Positions 23,762 through 31,743 of a DNA stretch of 55,662 nucleotides are shown here, piece after piece. Origin of the DNA: Pseudocoprococcus catus (GTDB taxonomy: Bacteria; Bacillota; Clostridia; Lachnospirales; Lachnospiraceae); assembly GCF_902381825.1 (NCBI RefSeq), contig NZ_LR698973.1, forward strand, positions 1,175,258-1,230,919, written 5' to 3'. The notes beneath the pieces are model-generated. The model was given only the letters and a program-made list of their open reading frames with translations, was not told where the DNA came from and searched no databases. The position numbers and the translations under genes were made by a program. Every line of letters begins with the position of its first letter. The stretch's first letter is position 1.

Positions 23762-25021
23762 ATGGAATTTAATGCAATGGAAGCCAGCGCAAAAGAATGT
23801 TTGGCATATTATCAGGCAAAACTCGATGAAGAAGCATGGGAGGCTAAAAAGAACGGTAAGCTTGTCTGTTGGTCAGCTTCTGTAGCTCCTCCAGAATTCT
23901 GTGTAGCTATGGATATCGCTATGGTTTATCCTGAAACACATGCAGCAGGTGCAGGCGCAAGAAAAGCATCTATGGATCTTCTTGAAGTAGCAGATGAAAA
24001 AGGCTACAACATTGATATCTGCTCATATGCACGTACAAACCTCGGTTATATGGAACTGCTGAAACAGGAAGCTTTAACAGGTCAGAAACCTGAAAAACTT
24101 GCTAATTCCAAAGCAGCTTATGTTCCACTTCCAGACCTGGTTATCACATGTAACAACATCTGTAATACACTGCTGAAATGGTATGAAAACCTTGCAAAGG
24201 AACTGAACATTCCATGTATCATCATCGATGTTCCTTTCAACCATACAATGCCTGTATCCCGTCATAACAAAGAGTACATTGCAGATCAGTACAGAGCAGC
24301 CATTAAACAGCTGGAAGACATCACAGGCAGAGCATTTGATTATGATAAATTCTTTAAAGTTCAGGAACAGGTACAGCGTTCTGTATACTGGTGGAACAAA
24401 GTGGCTACATACGCACAGCGTAAACCATCACCACTGAATGGTTTCGACCTGTTCAACTACATGGCACTGATCGTTTGCGCAAGAGCAAGAGATTATGCTG
24501 AAATTACATTCCACAAATTTGCTGATGAACTGGAAGCAAAGGATGCTGCTGGTCAGTACGCATTCGGTGCACCGGAAAATGAAAAGCATCGTGTTACATG
24601 GGAAGGTATCGCTGTATGGACTTACCTTGGTGCAACATTCAAGGGCTTAAAGAATCAGGGGGCTGTTATGACAGGTTCTGCTTACCCAGGCCTTTGGAGC
24701 CTCGTTTACACACCAGGTGATCTTGAATCCATGGCTGAAGCTTATACAAATGTTTATATCAATACATGCGGTCCTAACAGATACGAAGAATTCTACAAAG
24801 TTGTTAAGAACTCCAAGAGTGACGGTATCGTTCTCCATCTGAACAGAAGCTGTAAACTGATGGGTCTGTTAAATAATGAAGGCGCAGAATATGTCAATGC
24901 AAAAATGGGTGTACCATATGTCAGCTTCGACGGTGACCAGACAGATCCTCGTGTCTTCACACCAGCTCAGTATGAGACACGTGTTCAGGCATTAACAGAG
25001 ATGATGGACGAAAATCAGTAA
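23762..25021 (+). CDS. 2-hydroxyacyl-CoA dehydratase subunit A (lactoyl-CoA dehydratase type)
   Basis: A 419-aa subunit that, with the next gene product, carries the [4Fe-4S] clusters for the ketyl-radical dehydration of 2-hydroxyacyl-CoA to enoyl-CoA. Conserved cysteines are visible in LVCWSASVAPPEFC, DICSYARTNLGY, ITCNNICNTLLKWY and later NTCGPNRYEEF and RSCKLMG. AAGGAAGG precedes the ATG. The lactate permease and Pct in the same operon favour lactoyl-CoA as substrate; other 2-hydroxyacids remain possible since close paralogues differ mainly in specificity. Confidence 0.93.
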   Translation: MEFNAMEASAKECLAYYQAKLDEEAWEAKKNGKLVCWSASVAPPEFCVAMDIAMVYPETHAAGAGARKASMDLLEVADEKGYNIDICSYARTNLGYMELLKQEALTGQKPEKLANSKAAYVPLPDLVITCNNICNTLLKWYENLAKELNIPCIIIDVPFNHTMPVSRHNKEYIADQYRAAIKQLEDITGRAFDYDKFFKVQEQVQRSVYWWNKVATYAQRKPSPLNGFDLFNYMALIVCARARDYAEITFHKFADELEAKDAAGQYAFGAPENEKHRVTWEGIAVWTYLGATFKGLKNQGAVMTGSAYPGLWSLVYTPGDLESMAEAYTNVYINTCGPNRYEEFYKVVKNSKSDGIVLHLNRSCKLMGLLNNEGAEYVNAKMGVPYVSFDGDQTDPRVFTPAQYETRVQALTEMMDENQ

Positions 25022-25041
25022 TCAGAGGAGGAATATATAAG

Positions 25042-26169
25042 ATGAGAACAGCGAAAGAGATCATTAATGAGTTTAAAGCAATTGCTGACAATCCTAGAAA
25101 AGCAATGGATGACTATAAAAAAGAAACTGGTAAAGGTGCAGTAGGTATCATGCCTGTATACTGTCCGGAAGAAATCGTACATGCAGCAGGCTATCTGCCA
25201 ATCGGTATGTGGGGTGCACAGAAGAAACAGATTTCAAAAGCACGTACTTATCTGCCTCCATTTGCATGTTCCATTATGCAGTCTGTCATGGAATTACAGT
25301 TAGAAGGCGTTTATGATGACCTGGAAGCAGTCATCTTCTCTGTACCATGTGATACATTAAAATGTATGAGCCAGAAATGGAACCGTCCGGTACCTGCTAT
25401 CGTATTTACACATCCTCAGAACCGTAAGATTGCAAAGGATGCAGCGAATGTATTTGCTCGTGAAGAGTTCAATATCGTTAAAGAGAAACTGGAAGACATC
25501 CTTGATGTTCATATTTCTAATAAAGCAATCAAAAACAGTATTGCAGTTTACAATGAAAACAGAGCAGCTTGCCGTGAATTCTCTGACGTAGCAGCAGAAT
25601 ATGCAGCAGTTGTTACACCATCCGACAGACATGCAGTTATCAAAGCACGTTGGTTCATGGAGAAATCCCGTCATACAGCACTTGTTAAAGAGCTGATTGC
25701 AGCTCTGAAAGCTGAACCGGCTCCTGAATTCAAGGGCAAGAAGATTATCGTTACAGGTATTCAGGTTGAGCCATATGATGTACTTGATATCTTCCAGGAA
25801 AATGGTTTTGCTATCGTAGCAGATGACCTTGCTCAGGAAACACGTAACTTCCGTCAGGATGTTCCTGATGATGACGATGCCCTGATGGCACTGGCAAGAG
25901 CATGGAATGAATTTGATGGATGTTCACTGGCAACAGATGCCAACAAACCAAAGGGTCAGATGATCATTGATGCAGTGAAGAAATACGGCGCAGACGCTGT
26001 TGTTGTATGCATGATGAAATTCTGTGATCCGGAAGAATTTGACTACCCAATCCTTCTTCAGGAATTCGAGGCAGCAGGAGTGAAAAACCTGTATATCGAG
26101 GTAGATCAGGAGTCTACAGCATTTGAACAGGTTAAAACACGTATTCAGACTTTCGCAGAAATTCTGTAA
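25042..26169 (+). CDS. 2-hydroxyacyl-CoA dehydratase subunit B
   Basis: A 375-aa partner of the preceding subunit, same HgdB/FldC superfamily. Cluster cysteines appear in MPVYCPEEIVHAAGY, PPFACSIMQSVMEL and PCDTLKCMSQKW, with a later CMMKFCDPEEFDYP loop. AGAGGAGG lies before the ATG, 20 bases after the A-subunit stop, so the two are made in equal amounts. The operon order activator, A, B is typical for the family. Confidence 0.93.
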   Translation: MRTAKEIINEFKAIADNPRKAMDDYKKETGKGAVGIMPVYCPEEIVHAAGYLPIGMWGAQKKQISKARTYLPPFACSIMQSVMELQLEGVYDDLEAVIFSVPCDTLKCMSQKWNRPVPAIVFTHPQNRKIAKDAANVFAREEFNIVKEKLEDILDVHISNKAIKNSIAVYNENRAACREFSDVAAEYAAVVTPSDRHAVIKARWFMEKSRHTALVKELIAALKAEPAPEFKGKKIIVTGIQVEPYDVLDIFQENGFAIVADDLAQETRNFRQDVPDDDDALMALARAWNEFDGCSLATDANKPKGQMIIDAVKKYGADAVVVCMMKFCDPEEFDYPILLQEFEAAGVKNLYIEVDQESTAFEQVKTRIQTFAEIL

Positions 26170-26196
26170 TATCAAGAACAGAGAGGGGTTTACAGT

Positions 26197-27900
26197 ATGT
26201 TTGCGATCATAGCCTTTATTCCAATTATTGTTACGATTATTGTCATGGCCGGTTTTAACTGGCCTGCCAAAATCGCTCTGCCTCTGGCGTGGCTCATTAC
26301 AGCCGTTGTATGCTTCTTCGGATGGCAGATGGATTTTATTACAATTGCAGCACACACCGTATCCGGATTCCTTACATCCATTGATACAATCGTCATTATT
26401 TTGGGTGCAATTTTAATCATGAACACGTTGAAACATTCCGGTGGTATGGATGTTATCAATCATATGTTCACCAACATCAGCGATGACCCACGCATTCAGT
26501 TGATTATTATCGGCTTTATGTTTGGCGCATTCATAGAAGGTGCCGCAGGTTTTGGTACACCTGCAGCACTGGCTGCCCCTCTGCTGATCAGCGTCGGTTT
26601 TCCTCCTTTATGTGCCGCCATGGTGGCACTTGTACTGAACAGCACACCTGTCCCTTTTGGTGCTGTCGGTACGCCGGCCGCTACTGCATTTAATATGGTC
26701 AGCGGAGAAGTGGCAGAATCAGGTATCGCCAATAGCGAAGCCTGGAAACTTGGATTGACAAAATGGGTTGCTATTCCAAGTGCAATCATTTGTCCAATTA
26801 TCATTTTTGTAGCAATGTGCATGATGTGTAAAATGTTTGGCAAGACGAAATCCATCAAACCGGCACTGGAATGTATTCCATATATTCTGATGTCAGCAGT
26901 GGCTTTCTGTGTGCCATATATCATCTGTGCGATGTTCCTTGGACCGGAATTCCCATCACTGATTGGTGCGCTGATCGCATTGGTCATCTGTATTGTGACA
27001 GCAAAGAAAGGAATTCTTGTTCCGAAGTCAAAATTTGAATTCCCGGCGCGTTCCGAATGGGATGCAGCATGGAAATCTGCAACAGCAGAAGAAACAAAAC
27101 AGACAGAAACTGAAAATAAAGTTGTGGAAAGTAAGATTTCACCGGTAATGGCATGGGTGCCATACGGACTGATCGCTATCATCCTTGTTGTGACACGTAT
27201 TCCACAGCTGGGTATTAAAGGTATTCTGAATGTTTCTACCGCACCATTTGCGGTATCACTCAGTCATATTTTTGGCGTAGAAGTTAACTGGAGCTTTAAA
27301 TGGGCATGGAATCCTGGCGTTCTGCCATTCATCCTTGTTGCACTGCTGATCATTCCTCTTCATAAGATGAAAGCAGAGCAGGTGAAGGCAGCATGGAAAG
27401 AAACCGGACAGATGGTCGGCGGCGCAGCTATCGCTCTGATGTTTGGTATCGCTATGGTACAGCTTTTCAGAAACTCCGGTGCTCAGTTCAATAACAGTGG
27501 TATGGACAGTATGCTGATCGTTATGGCAAATGGTATGGCCGATCTGTTTGGTAAGGCTTACATTGTTGTATCACCGCTCATCGGTGTTATCGGTGCCTTT
27601 ATCTCAGGTTCAGCAACTGTATCAAATACATTATTCTCAACACTGCAGTTTGCAGCAGCGATTCGTCTTGGACTGCCGGCTATGTTAATTGTAGCGATGC
27701 AGGTTATGGGCGGAGCCATGGGCAACATGGTTTGTGTCAACAATATCGTTTCAGCATGTGCAACCTGTGGTACAGTAGGAACTGAAGGACGTCTGATCCG
27801 TTCCAACATTGTTCCTTGTCTGATTTATGCTGTTCTGACGATTTTAATCCTCGGCGGCATGATCATGGCTGGTATCGACCCGGCAGCAGCACTTCACTAA
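26197..27900 (+). CDS. L-lactate permease family transporter
   Basis: A 567-aa integral membrane protein of the LctP/LldP family with about 13-14 helices. The family stretch [21 protein letters not shown] is at about residues 108-128, followed by [13 protein letters not shown]. These proteins import lactate or glycolate with protons. It is the last gene of the operon, 27 bases after the dehydratase B gene, and supplies the pathway substrate. A hairpin at 27928-27959 follows. Confidence 0.92.
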   Translation: MFAIIAFIPIIVTIIVMAGFNWPAKIALPLAWLITAVVCFFGWQMDFITIAAHTVSGFLTSIDTIVIILGAILIMNTLKHSGGMDVINHMFTNISDDPRIQLIIIGFMFGAFIEGAAGFGTPAALAAPLLISVGFPPLCAAMVALVLNSTPVPFGAVGTPAATAFNMVSGEVAESGIANSEAWKLGLTKWVAIPSAIICPIIIFVAMCMMCKMFGKTKSIKPALECIPYILMSAVAFCVPYIICAMFLGPEFPSLIGALIALVICIVTAKKGILVPKSKFEFPARSEWDAAWKSATAEETKQTETENKVVESKISPVMAWVPYGLIAIILVVTRIPQLGIKGILNVSTAPFAVSLSHIFGVEVNWSFKWAWNPGVLPFILVALLIIPLHKMKAEQVKAAWKETGQMVGGAAIALMFGIAMVQLFRNSGAQFNNSGMDSMLIVMANGMADLFGKAYIVVSPLIGVIGAFISGSATVSNTLFSTLQFAAAIRLGLPAMLIVAMQVMGGAMGNMVCVNNIVSACATCGTVGTEGRLIRSNIVPCLIYAVLTILILGGMIMAGIDPAAALH

Positions 27901-27927
27901 GTGCGCAATTCCCTTTAGTTAATTTAC

Positions 27928-27959
27928 TGGTACATCGTTATTGCGAAAACGATGTACCA
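27928..27959 (+). terminator. Hairpin ending the lactate operon
   Basis: Perfect 12-bp stem (27928-27939 with 27948-27959) and 8-base loop, 27 bases after the permease stop. There is no long T-run. A small GCAGGT/ACCTGC hairpin follows at 27990-28004. Confidence 0.6.
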
Positions 27960-28010
27960 TGTCATATACTTCCTCGATATATGTTTTCTGCAGGTGATAC
28001 CTGCAAACCA

Positions 28011-28094
28011 CCACATTATTAAAACATAAAAAGTCGTATCCGTTGCTTTAATGGGATGAAGCAGGGATGCGGCTTTTTATGTTTAATAATGTGG
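28011..28094. terminator. Long bidirectional hairpin before the BrnTA pair
   Basis: Arms 28011-28041 and 28065-28094 pair over about 30 bases with two or three mismatches and a one-base bulge, containing CTTTTTATG on each strand. It lies between two plus-strand operons, so it isolates the toxin-antitoxin pair from read-through. Confidence 0.7.
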
Positions 28095-28157
28095 CAGTTT
28101 GCTTTTAATAAGAATGTTTTTATGATATACTAAAAGAAAAAGTGGGATGTGATTTTC

Positions 28158-28436
28158 TTGAAGTTTGAATGGGATGAGGAAAAGAATCAAATTAACAAAA
28201 GAAAACATAAGATATCATTTGAAACAGCAGCATACGTATTTGAAGATGAAAATTATATAGAAATGTATGATTTTGAACATAGTATAGAAGAAGACCGATA
28301 TATAGCGATTGGTTGTGTCGGAGATGTATTATTTGTTGTATTTACAGAGAGAAAGGATAATATCCGATTAATTTCAGCCAGATTAGCTACGGAATCTGAA
28401 AGGAGGTTATATTATGACCAAAACATTCATTATTAA
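28158..28436 (+). CDS. brnT: BrnT family toxin (RelE-fold ribonuclease)
   Basis: A toxin of about 92 aa. It has the BrnT signature: FEWDEEKNQINKRKHKISFETA at the N-terminus, then EDRYIAIGCVGDVLFVVFTER and IRLISARLATESERRLYY at the C-terminus (arginines and the final region form the RNase site). TTG 28158 fits best with GGGA ten bases upstream; GTG 28149 also keeps the frame. It overlaps the antitoxin gene by 23 bases. Toxin first is the normal order for brnTA. The toxin would arrest growth by cutting mRNA when the antitoxin is lost. Confidence 0.9.
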   Translation: MKFEWDEEKNQINKRKHKISFETAAYVFEDENYIEMYDFEHSIEEDRYIAIGCVGDVLFVVFTERKDNIRLISARLATESERRLYYDQNIHY

Positions 28437-28593
28437 CAAAGGACAAAAGCCATCAAAGGAACAAATTCGAGAAGTGATGGAAGCAAAAAAATATCCCATA
28501 GAACCAGATGAAGATGCACCCGAATTATCGCCTGCAATGTATAAGGCTTTTAAAAGCAGTGTGATTCAGCGGAATAGAAAGAAAAATGCTTGA
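28414..28593 (+). CDS. brnA: BrnA-like antitoxin, short form
   Basis: A 59-aa product begins MTKTFIINKGQKPSKEQIRE after a strong AAAGGAGG site and contains PIEPDEDAPELSPAMYKAFKSS, resembling the PxxDEDxPELT block of BrnA antitoxins. The C-terminal ribbon-helix-helix DNA-binding part of ordinary BrnA (about 75-100 aa) seems reduced here to VIQRNRKKNA. It may neutralise the toxin without strong autorepression. The frame is intact with its own ribosome site. Confidence 0.82.
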   Translation: MTKTFIINKGQKPSKEQIREVMEAKKYPIEPDEDAPELSPAMYKAFKSSVIQRNRKKNA

Positions 28594-28614
28594 TAAAAAG
28601 ATAATTATAATCAA

Positions 28615-28648
28615 AATAGCAGTTCGAGTTTTGAACTGCTATTTTTAA
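28615..28648 (+). terminator. Terminator after brnTA
   Basis: Perfect 11-bp stem (28615-28625 with 28633-28643) followed by TTT. The next gene starts 23 bases on. Confidence 0.85.
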
Positions 28649-28670
28649 CGGTAAAGCGGAGGATAAAAGC

Positions 28671-29357
28671 GTGGTAGATACAGTTTTGTTTGACTTGGAT
28701 AATACATTGTTGGACTTCAATAAAGCAGAGAAAATAGCGGTGGAACGAACCCTGCGGGAAATGAGCGTGACGCCGGATGAGAGAATGTTAAAGCGTTATA
28801 GCGAGTTGAATCTGGCCCAGTGGCATTTGCTGGAGCAGGGAAAGATTACAAGATCTCAGGTGAAAGTGCAGCGCTATGTGAATCTGTTCCGGGAGTATCA
28901 TATAGAAGGTGACCCGGCAGAAGCTGCAAAAGTTTATGAAGCCTATCTTGCCATTGGTCACTATTATGTAGAGGGTGCCGAGAAACTTCTGAAGCACCTA
29001 TCTGAAAAATATCATCTTTATATGGTTACAAATGGAACTCTCAGCGTACAAAAAGGACGCATCAAAAGTGCCGGGATGCGCCCTTACTTTAAAGATATAT
29101 TTATATCAGAAGAAATCGGTTACGATAAACCGGGTAAAGCCTATTTTGACTATTGCTTTTCAAGAATATCGAACTTTCACAGAGAGAACACCGTTATTAT
29201 TGGTGACAGCCTTACCTCAGACATACAGGGTGGTAAAAACGCCGGCATCCGGACCATCTGGTATAATCCTCATCAGAGTCAGAATACTTCAGAAATTCAG
29301 CCGGATTACGAGGTTAATGAGCTTTCAGCGATTGAAGACTTATTGGAAAAAATTTAG
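28671..29357 (+). CDS. HAD-family nucleotidase, YjjG/YfnB type
   Basis: A 228-aa HAD phosphatase. Motif I is FDLDNTLLDF (both catalytic Asp), motif II the Thr/Ser in VTNGT, and motifs III/IV the Lys in GYDKPGKAYFD and VIIGDSLTSDI. The alpha-helical cap at about residues 15-90 is of the type that acts on 5'-nucleotides, including damaged pyrimidines. GTG 28671 has GGAGG upstream. It is 19 bases before the next HAD gene and is probably co-transcribed with it. Confidence 0.9.
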   Translation: MVDTVLFDLDNTLLDFNKAEKIAVERTLREMSVTPDERMLKRYSELNLAQWHLLEQGKITRSQVKVQRYVNLFREYHIEGDPAEAAKVYEAYLAIGHYYVEGAEKLLKHLSEKYHLYMVTNGTLSVQKGRIKSAGMRPYFKDIFISEEIGYDKPGKAYFDYCFSRISNFHRENTVIIGDSLTSDIQGGKNAGIRTIWYNPHQSQNTSEIQPDYEVNELSAIEDLLEKI

Positions 29358-29376
29358 TAAAGAAAGGAACTGACAG

Positions 29377-30180
29377 ATGATTCGTTTACTTGCATTAGAT
29401 ATGGATGGTACTTGCCTGAACGGGCGCAGCCGGATGACAGAGGAGACAATCCGTACAATACGTAAGGCTGCAGATGCAGGCATCATCATCGTGCCGACGT
29501 CAGGACGTCCATTGACGTGTCTGCCATATCAGATGACGCAGGAGAAAGGTTTGTACCGATACACGATCACTTCTAATGGTGCACAAGTTGTAGATCTGGA
29601 AGAGAAAAAGACCCTTTTCCGGATGCTGATGAAACGTGAACGAGTGGTACAGTTTCTGAGGGAATGTGAAGAGTTGAATGTGGTCCGGATGACACATATA
29701 CAGCATCGTTATGTGATGGAAGGACCATTGATGGAAGTGGCAGGGCGTATTGTCTATGGCAGAGATGTGGATGGCATCCGCAGAGTCAATGATATGGAAG
29801 CCTTTGTTGAAAAGATTCATTATGATATAGAAGAAGTACAGGTCTATTTTTTCTCCGGCAGAACCCGAAGAAAGGTTGCGGAGATACTTGAAGGCTATCC
29901 GGAGTTTTCATCCGCTTTCGGAAGCAAATATGTGGAGATATTTGCGAAGAACACTTCTAAGGGAACCGCATTAAATGCATTGGCATCAAGGCTTGGCATT
30001 GCTAAAGAGGAAATTGCCTGTATCGGTGACAGCGCCAATGATCTGCCAATGTTTGAAGCGGCAGGATTGAAGATCGCCATGGGCAATGCAGTGCCGGAAT
30101 TGAAGAAGAAAGCCGACATAGTCACTTATTCCAATCATATTGATGGTGCAGCAAAGGCCATTGAGCAATACATTTTGTAA
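29377..30180 (+). CDS. Cof-type HAD-IIB hydrolase
   Basis: A 267-aa sugar-phosphate or cofactor phosphatase. Motif I LALDMDGTCLNG, motif II VPTSGRP, the catalytic Lys in KGTALNALASRLGI, and IGDSANDLPMFEAAG with VTYSNHIDGAAKAIEQYI at the end are all present. The C2-type cap lies between motifs II and III. AAGGAAC precedes the ATG. Exact substrate cannot be inferred. Confidence 0.92.
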   Translation: MIRLLALDMDGTCLNGRSRMTEETIRTIRKAADAGIIIVPTSGRPLTCLPYQMTQEKGLYRYTITSNGAQVVDLEEKKTLFRMLMKRERVVQFLRECEELNVVRMTHIQHRYVMEGPLMEVAGRIVYGRDVDGIRRVNDMEAFVEKIHYDIEEVQVYFFSGRTRRKVAEILEGYPEFSSAFGSKYVEIFAKNTSKGTALNALASRLGIAKEEIACIGDSANDLPMFEAAGLKIAMGNAVPELKKKADIVTYSNHIDGAAKAIEQYIL

Positions 30181-30244
30181 TGGCTTATCTTTAGGATTGA
30201 TTTTTGGTCAGAACAGATAATTATATAAAATATGCGCATACTAA

Positions 30245-30299
30245 TAGAGCATTCAGAAAGGTGTTATTTGAATATAACACTTTTGGATGCTCTATTTTT
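30245..30299 (+). terminator. Terminator after the HAD genes
   Basis: A stem of about 20 bp, 30245-30267 with 30274-30293, with a few mismatches and a small loop, followed by ATTTTT. Confidence 0.8.
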
Positions 30300-30416
30300 C
30301 GTGCTGCAGGAGGTCGTGTGAGCTTTTTCGCAGCATGGAGATACATTGCGTACCGGAAAATGTATACGCTGCTCTTGTGAGCAGTCATTATTTTAAGGAG
30401 AAATGAGGTATGGAAT

Positions 30417-30848
30417 ATGGAAGAACAGACATTGCACATTTTAAATGAATGCAGTTCAGGATGCAAGATGGCCATTCACAGCATGCAGCAGATTTTGGAG
30501 TATGTGGAAAATGAAAAGCTGGAGCAGGTGATTATGGCGGCAGAACGCAAGCATAAGGAAATTGCAGCACGGACAGCAAAGGCACTGACAGGTTATGGGG
30601 AAAAGGGCAAGAAGCCGGGAGCGGCGGCGGAAACATTTGCCTGGCTGACAACAGAAATGAAGATGTTGATCCGGGACGACAGCAGTCAGATTGCAAAGAT
30701 TATGACCAACGGATGCAATATGGGTATTCAGTCCATCATGGAAGTTTTGAATGAAAACCCGGAGGCGGATAGAGAAAGCAAAAATATTGCCGGGGATCTG
30801 GTGAAGGCCGAGGAACATTTCGCGGATGAATTGAAGGCATTTCTGTAA
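30417..30848 (+). CDS. Small helical protein of unknown function
   Basis: A 143-aa, all-helical protein. Two similar segments repeat the theme CxxGCKMAIHSMQQILEYV (about 12-30) and GCNMGIQSIMEVLNE (about 100-114), suggesting an internally duplicated four-helix bundle. No membrane segment or signal is seen. It is reminiscent of ferritin-like bundles but lacks an ExxH di-iron motif. It has its own leader and is followed by a tandem repeat tract, so it is probably transcribed alone. Confidence 0.75.
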   Translation: MEEQTLHILNECSSGCKMAIHSMQQILEYVENEKLEQVIMAAERKHKEIAARTAKALTGYGEKGKKPGAAAETFAWLTTEMKMLIRDDSSQIAKIMTNGCNMGIQSIMEVLNENPEADRESKNIAGDLVKAEEHFADELKAFL

Positions 30849-30860
30849 CGATTTCAGTGA

Positions 30861-30928
30861 GACAGCAGATTAGGCAGGAAAGCAAATCGGGTGGGAAAGC
30901 AAATTGGGCAGGACAGCAAATTGTGAAG
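30861..30928 (+). repeat. Four tandem copies of a 17-bp repeat
   Basis: Units at 30861-30877, 30878-30894, 30895-30911 and 30912-30928 share GA(C/A)AGCA(G/A)AT-GG-AG with two to five differences each. The tract lies in the 220-base gap before the kinase-TIR locus, outside any gene. Seventeen is not a multiple of three, so it is not a coding repeat. It may be a slippage-prone minisatellite or a set of protein-binding sites. Confidence 0.85.
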
Positions 30929-31014
30929 CCGGATGAAAGAAAAGTTAGAGGCATTAAAACAGAAGTACGGGAACTGATAGAAGTCAGAAAATTGTTATAC
31001 TCTTATTAGAAGGT

Positions 31015-31047
31015 CAGTGAATGGTTAAAATGCAGAGCCATTCACTG
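31015..31047 (+). promoter_or_regulatory. Hairpin in the leader of the PP2C-like gene
   Basis: Perfect 10-bp stem CAGTGAATGG/CCATTCACTG with a 13-base loop, ending 21 bases before the ATG. No T-run follows. A TATACT box lies at 30996-31001 just upstream, so the hairpin would be at the 5' end of the transcript, where it could protect or regulate the mRNA. Confidence 0.5.
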
Positions 31048-31068
31048 GCAGATTGAAAGGAGTCAACA

Positions 31069-31653
31069 ATGGGAAAAGGAAGTAAAGTAATAAAAATTAA
31101 GTATGAAGAAGACAGCATTTTTGTCGGTGCAGCCTGGGGGAGAAAAAGAACCAGATGGGGACGAAAAGGGGCCAGACTGACCTTGGAAGCTATATCGGAT
31201 TATTTGAAAAAAGGAGCTGGTGTGCATAGTGAGGAGGCTTATCTGGACGAAGTGAAGTGTGATTTGCTGAGGTTGATTCGCAAAAGATTATATCAGCAGG
31301 CCTTAAAGGATGGAAAAGAAATAAAGGAATATGAGTGCAGCTTTGAAGGGGTCGTGATATGGCCGGGAAAAAACAAATTTATCTGTTTTAATTTTGGCGA
31401 TGGTGCTGTTTTGGGAAAAACAGATCAAGGACATATAGGCAGTCTGCTGCTATCTGAAAAAAGAATCAGGAAGCTCCCGCAATTGACAATGGATGGAGCT
31501 GTTTCTGCCGTCGGACTGAAAAGAGGTGTTTGGTCAACTTATCATGAGTTGTATATACTGGAAGGACGTCAGGAGCGATGGGCGATGTCCGTCAGTGAGG
31601 ATAAAATAGAAGAAGGTGAGAATCCGCTGCTTTTGTCGATAAAAGCCTGTTGA
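31069..31653 (+). CDS. Degenerate PP2C-like phosphatase domain protein
   Basis: A 194-aa protein. The order of motifs follows the PP2C_2 group: a helix after GRKGARLTLEAISDYLKKG, a long helix DEVKCDLLRLIRKRLYQQAL, then YECSFEGVVIW, FICFNFGDGAVLG (Asp 111) and SLLLSE. The usual N-terminal DG metal-binding motif is missing: the place where VSDGxGS is expected reads AAWGRKRTRWG. It may be an inactive phosphatase that binds phosphoprotein. It opens a three-gene set with the 532-aa protein and the kinase-TIR protein, with GAAAGGAG at its start. Confidence 0.65.
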   Translation: MGKGSKVIKIKYEEDSIFVGAAWGRKRTRWGRKGARLTLEAISDYLKKGAGVHSEEAYLDEVKCDLLRLIRKRLYQQALKDGKEIKEYECSFEGVVIWPGKNKFICFNFGDGAVLGKTDQGHIGSLLLSEKRIRKLPQLTMDGAVSAVGLKRGVWSTYHELYILEGRQERWAMSVSEDKIEEGENPLLLSIKAC

Positions 31654-31743
31654 CAGAGGCAGAAGCATGCAGAAATTGTGTACAACAGGCGGTGTTTATG
31701 AGATAATAGATTTTATCGAATAAACGGTAAAGGAGAGAGAAAA

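Noticed and set aside
30861..30928. CRISPR array.
   Set aside because: Units are 17 bp directly adjacent without spacers and with mismatches, so this is a tandem repeat. No cas genes are present.
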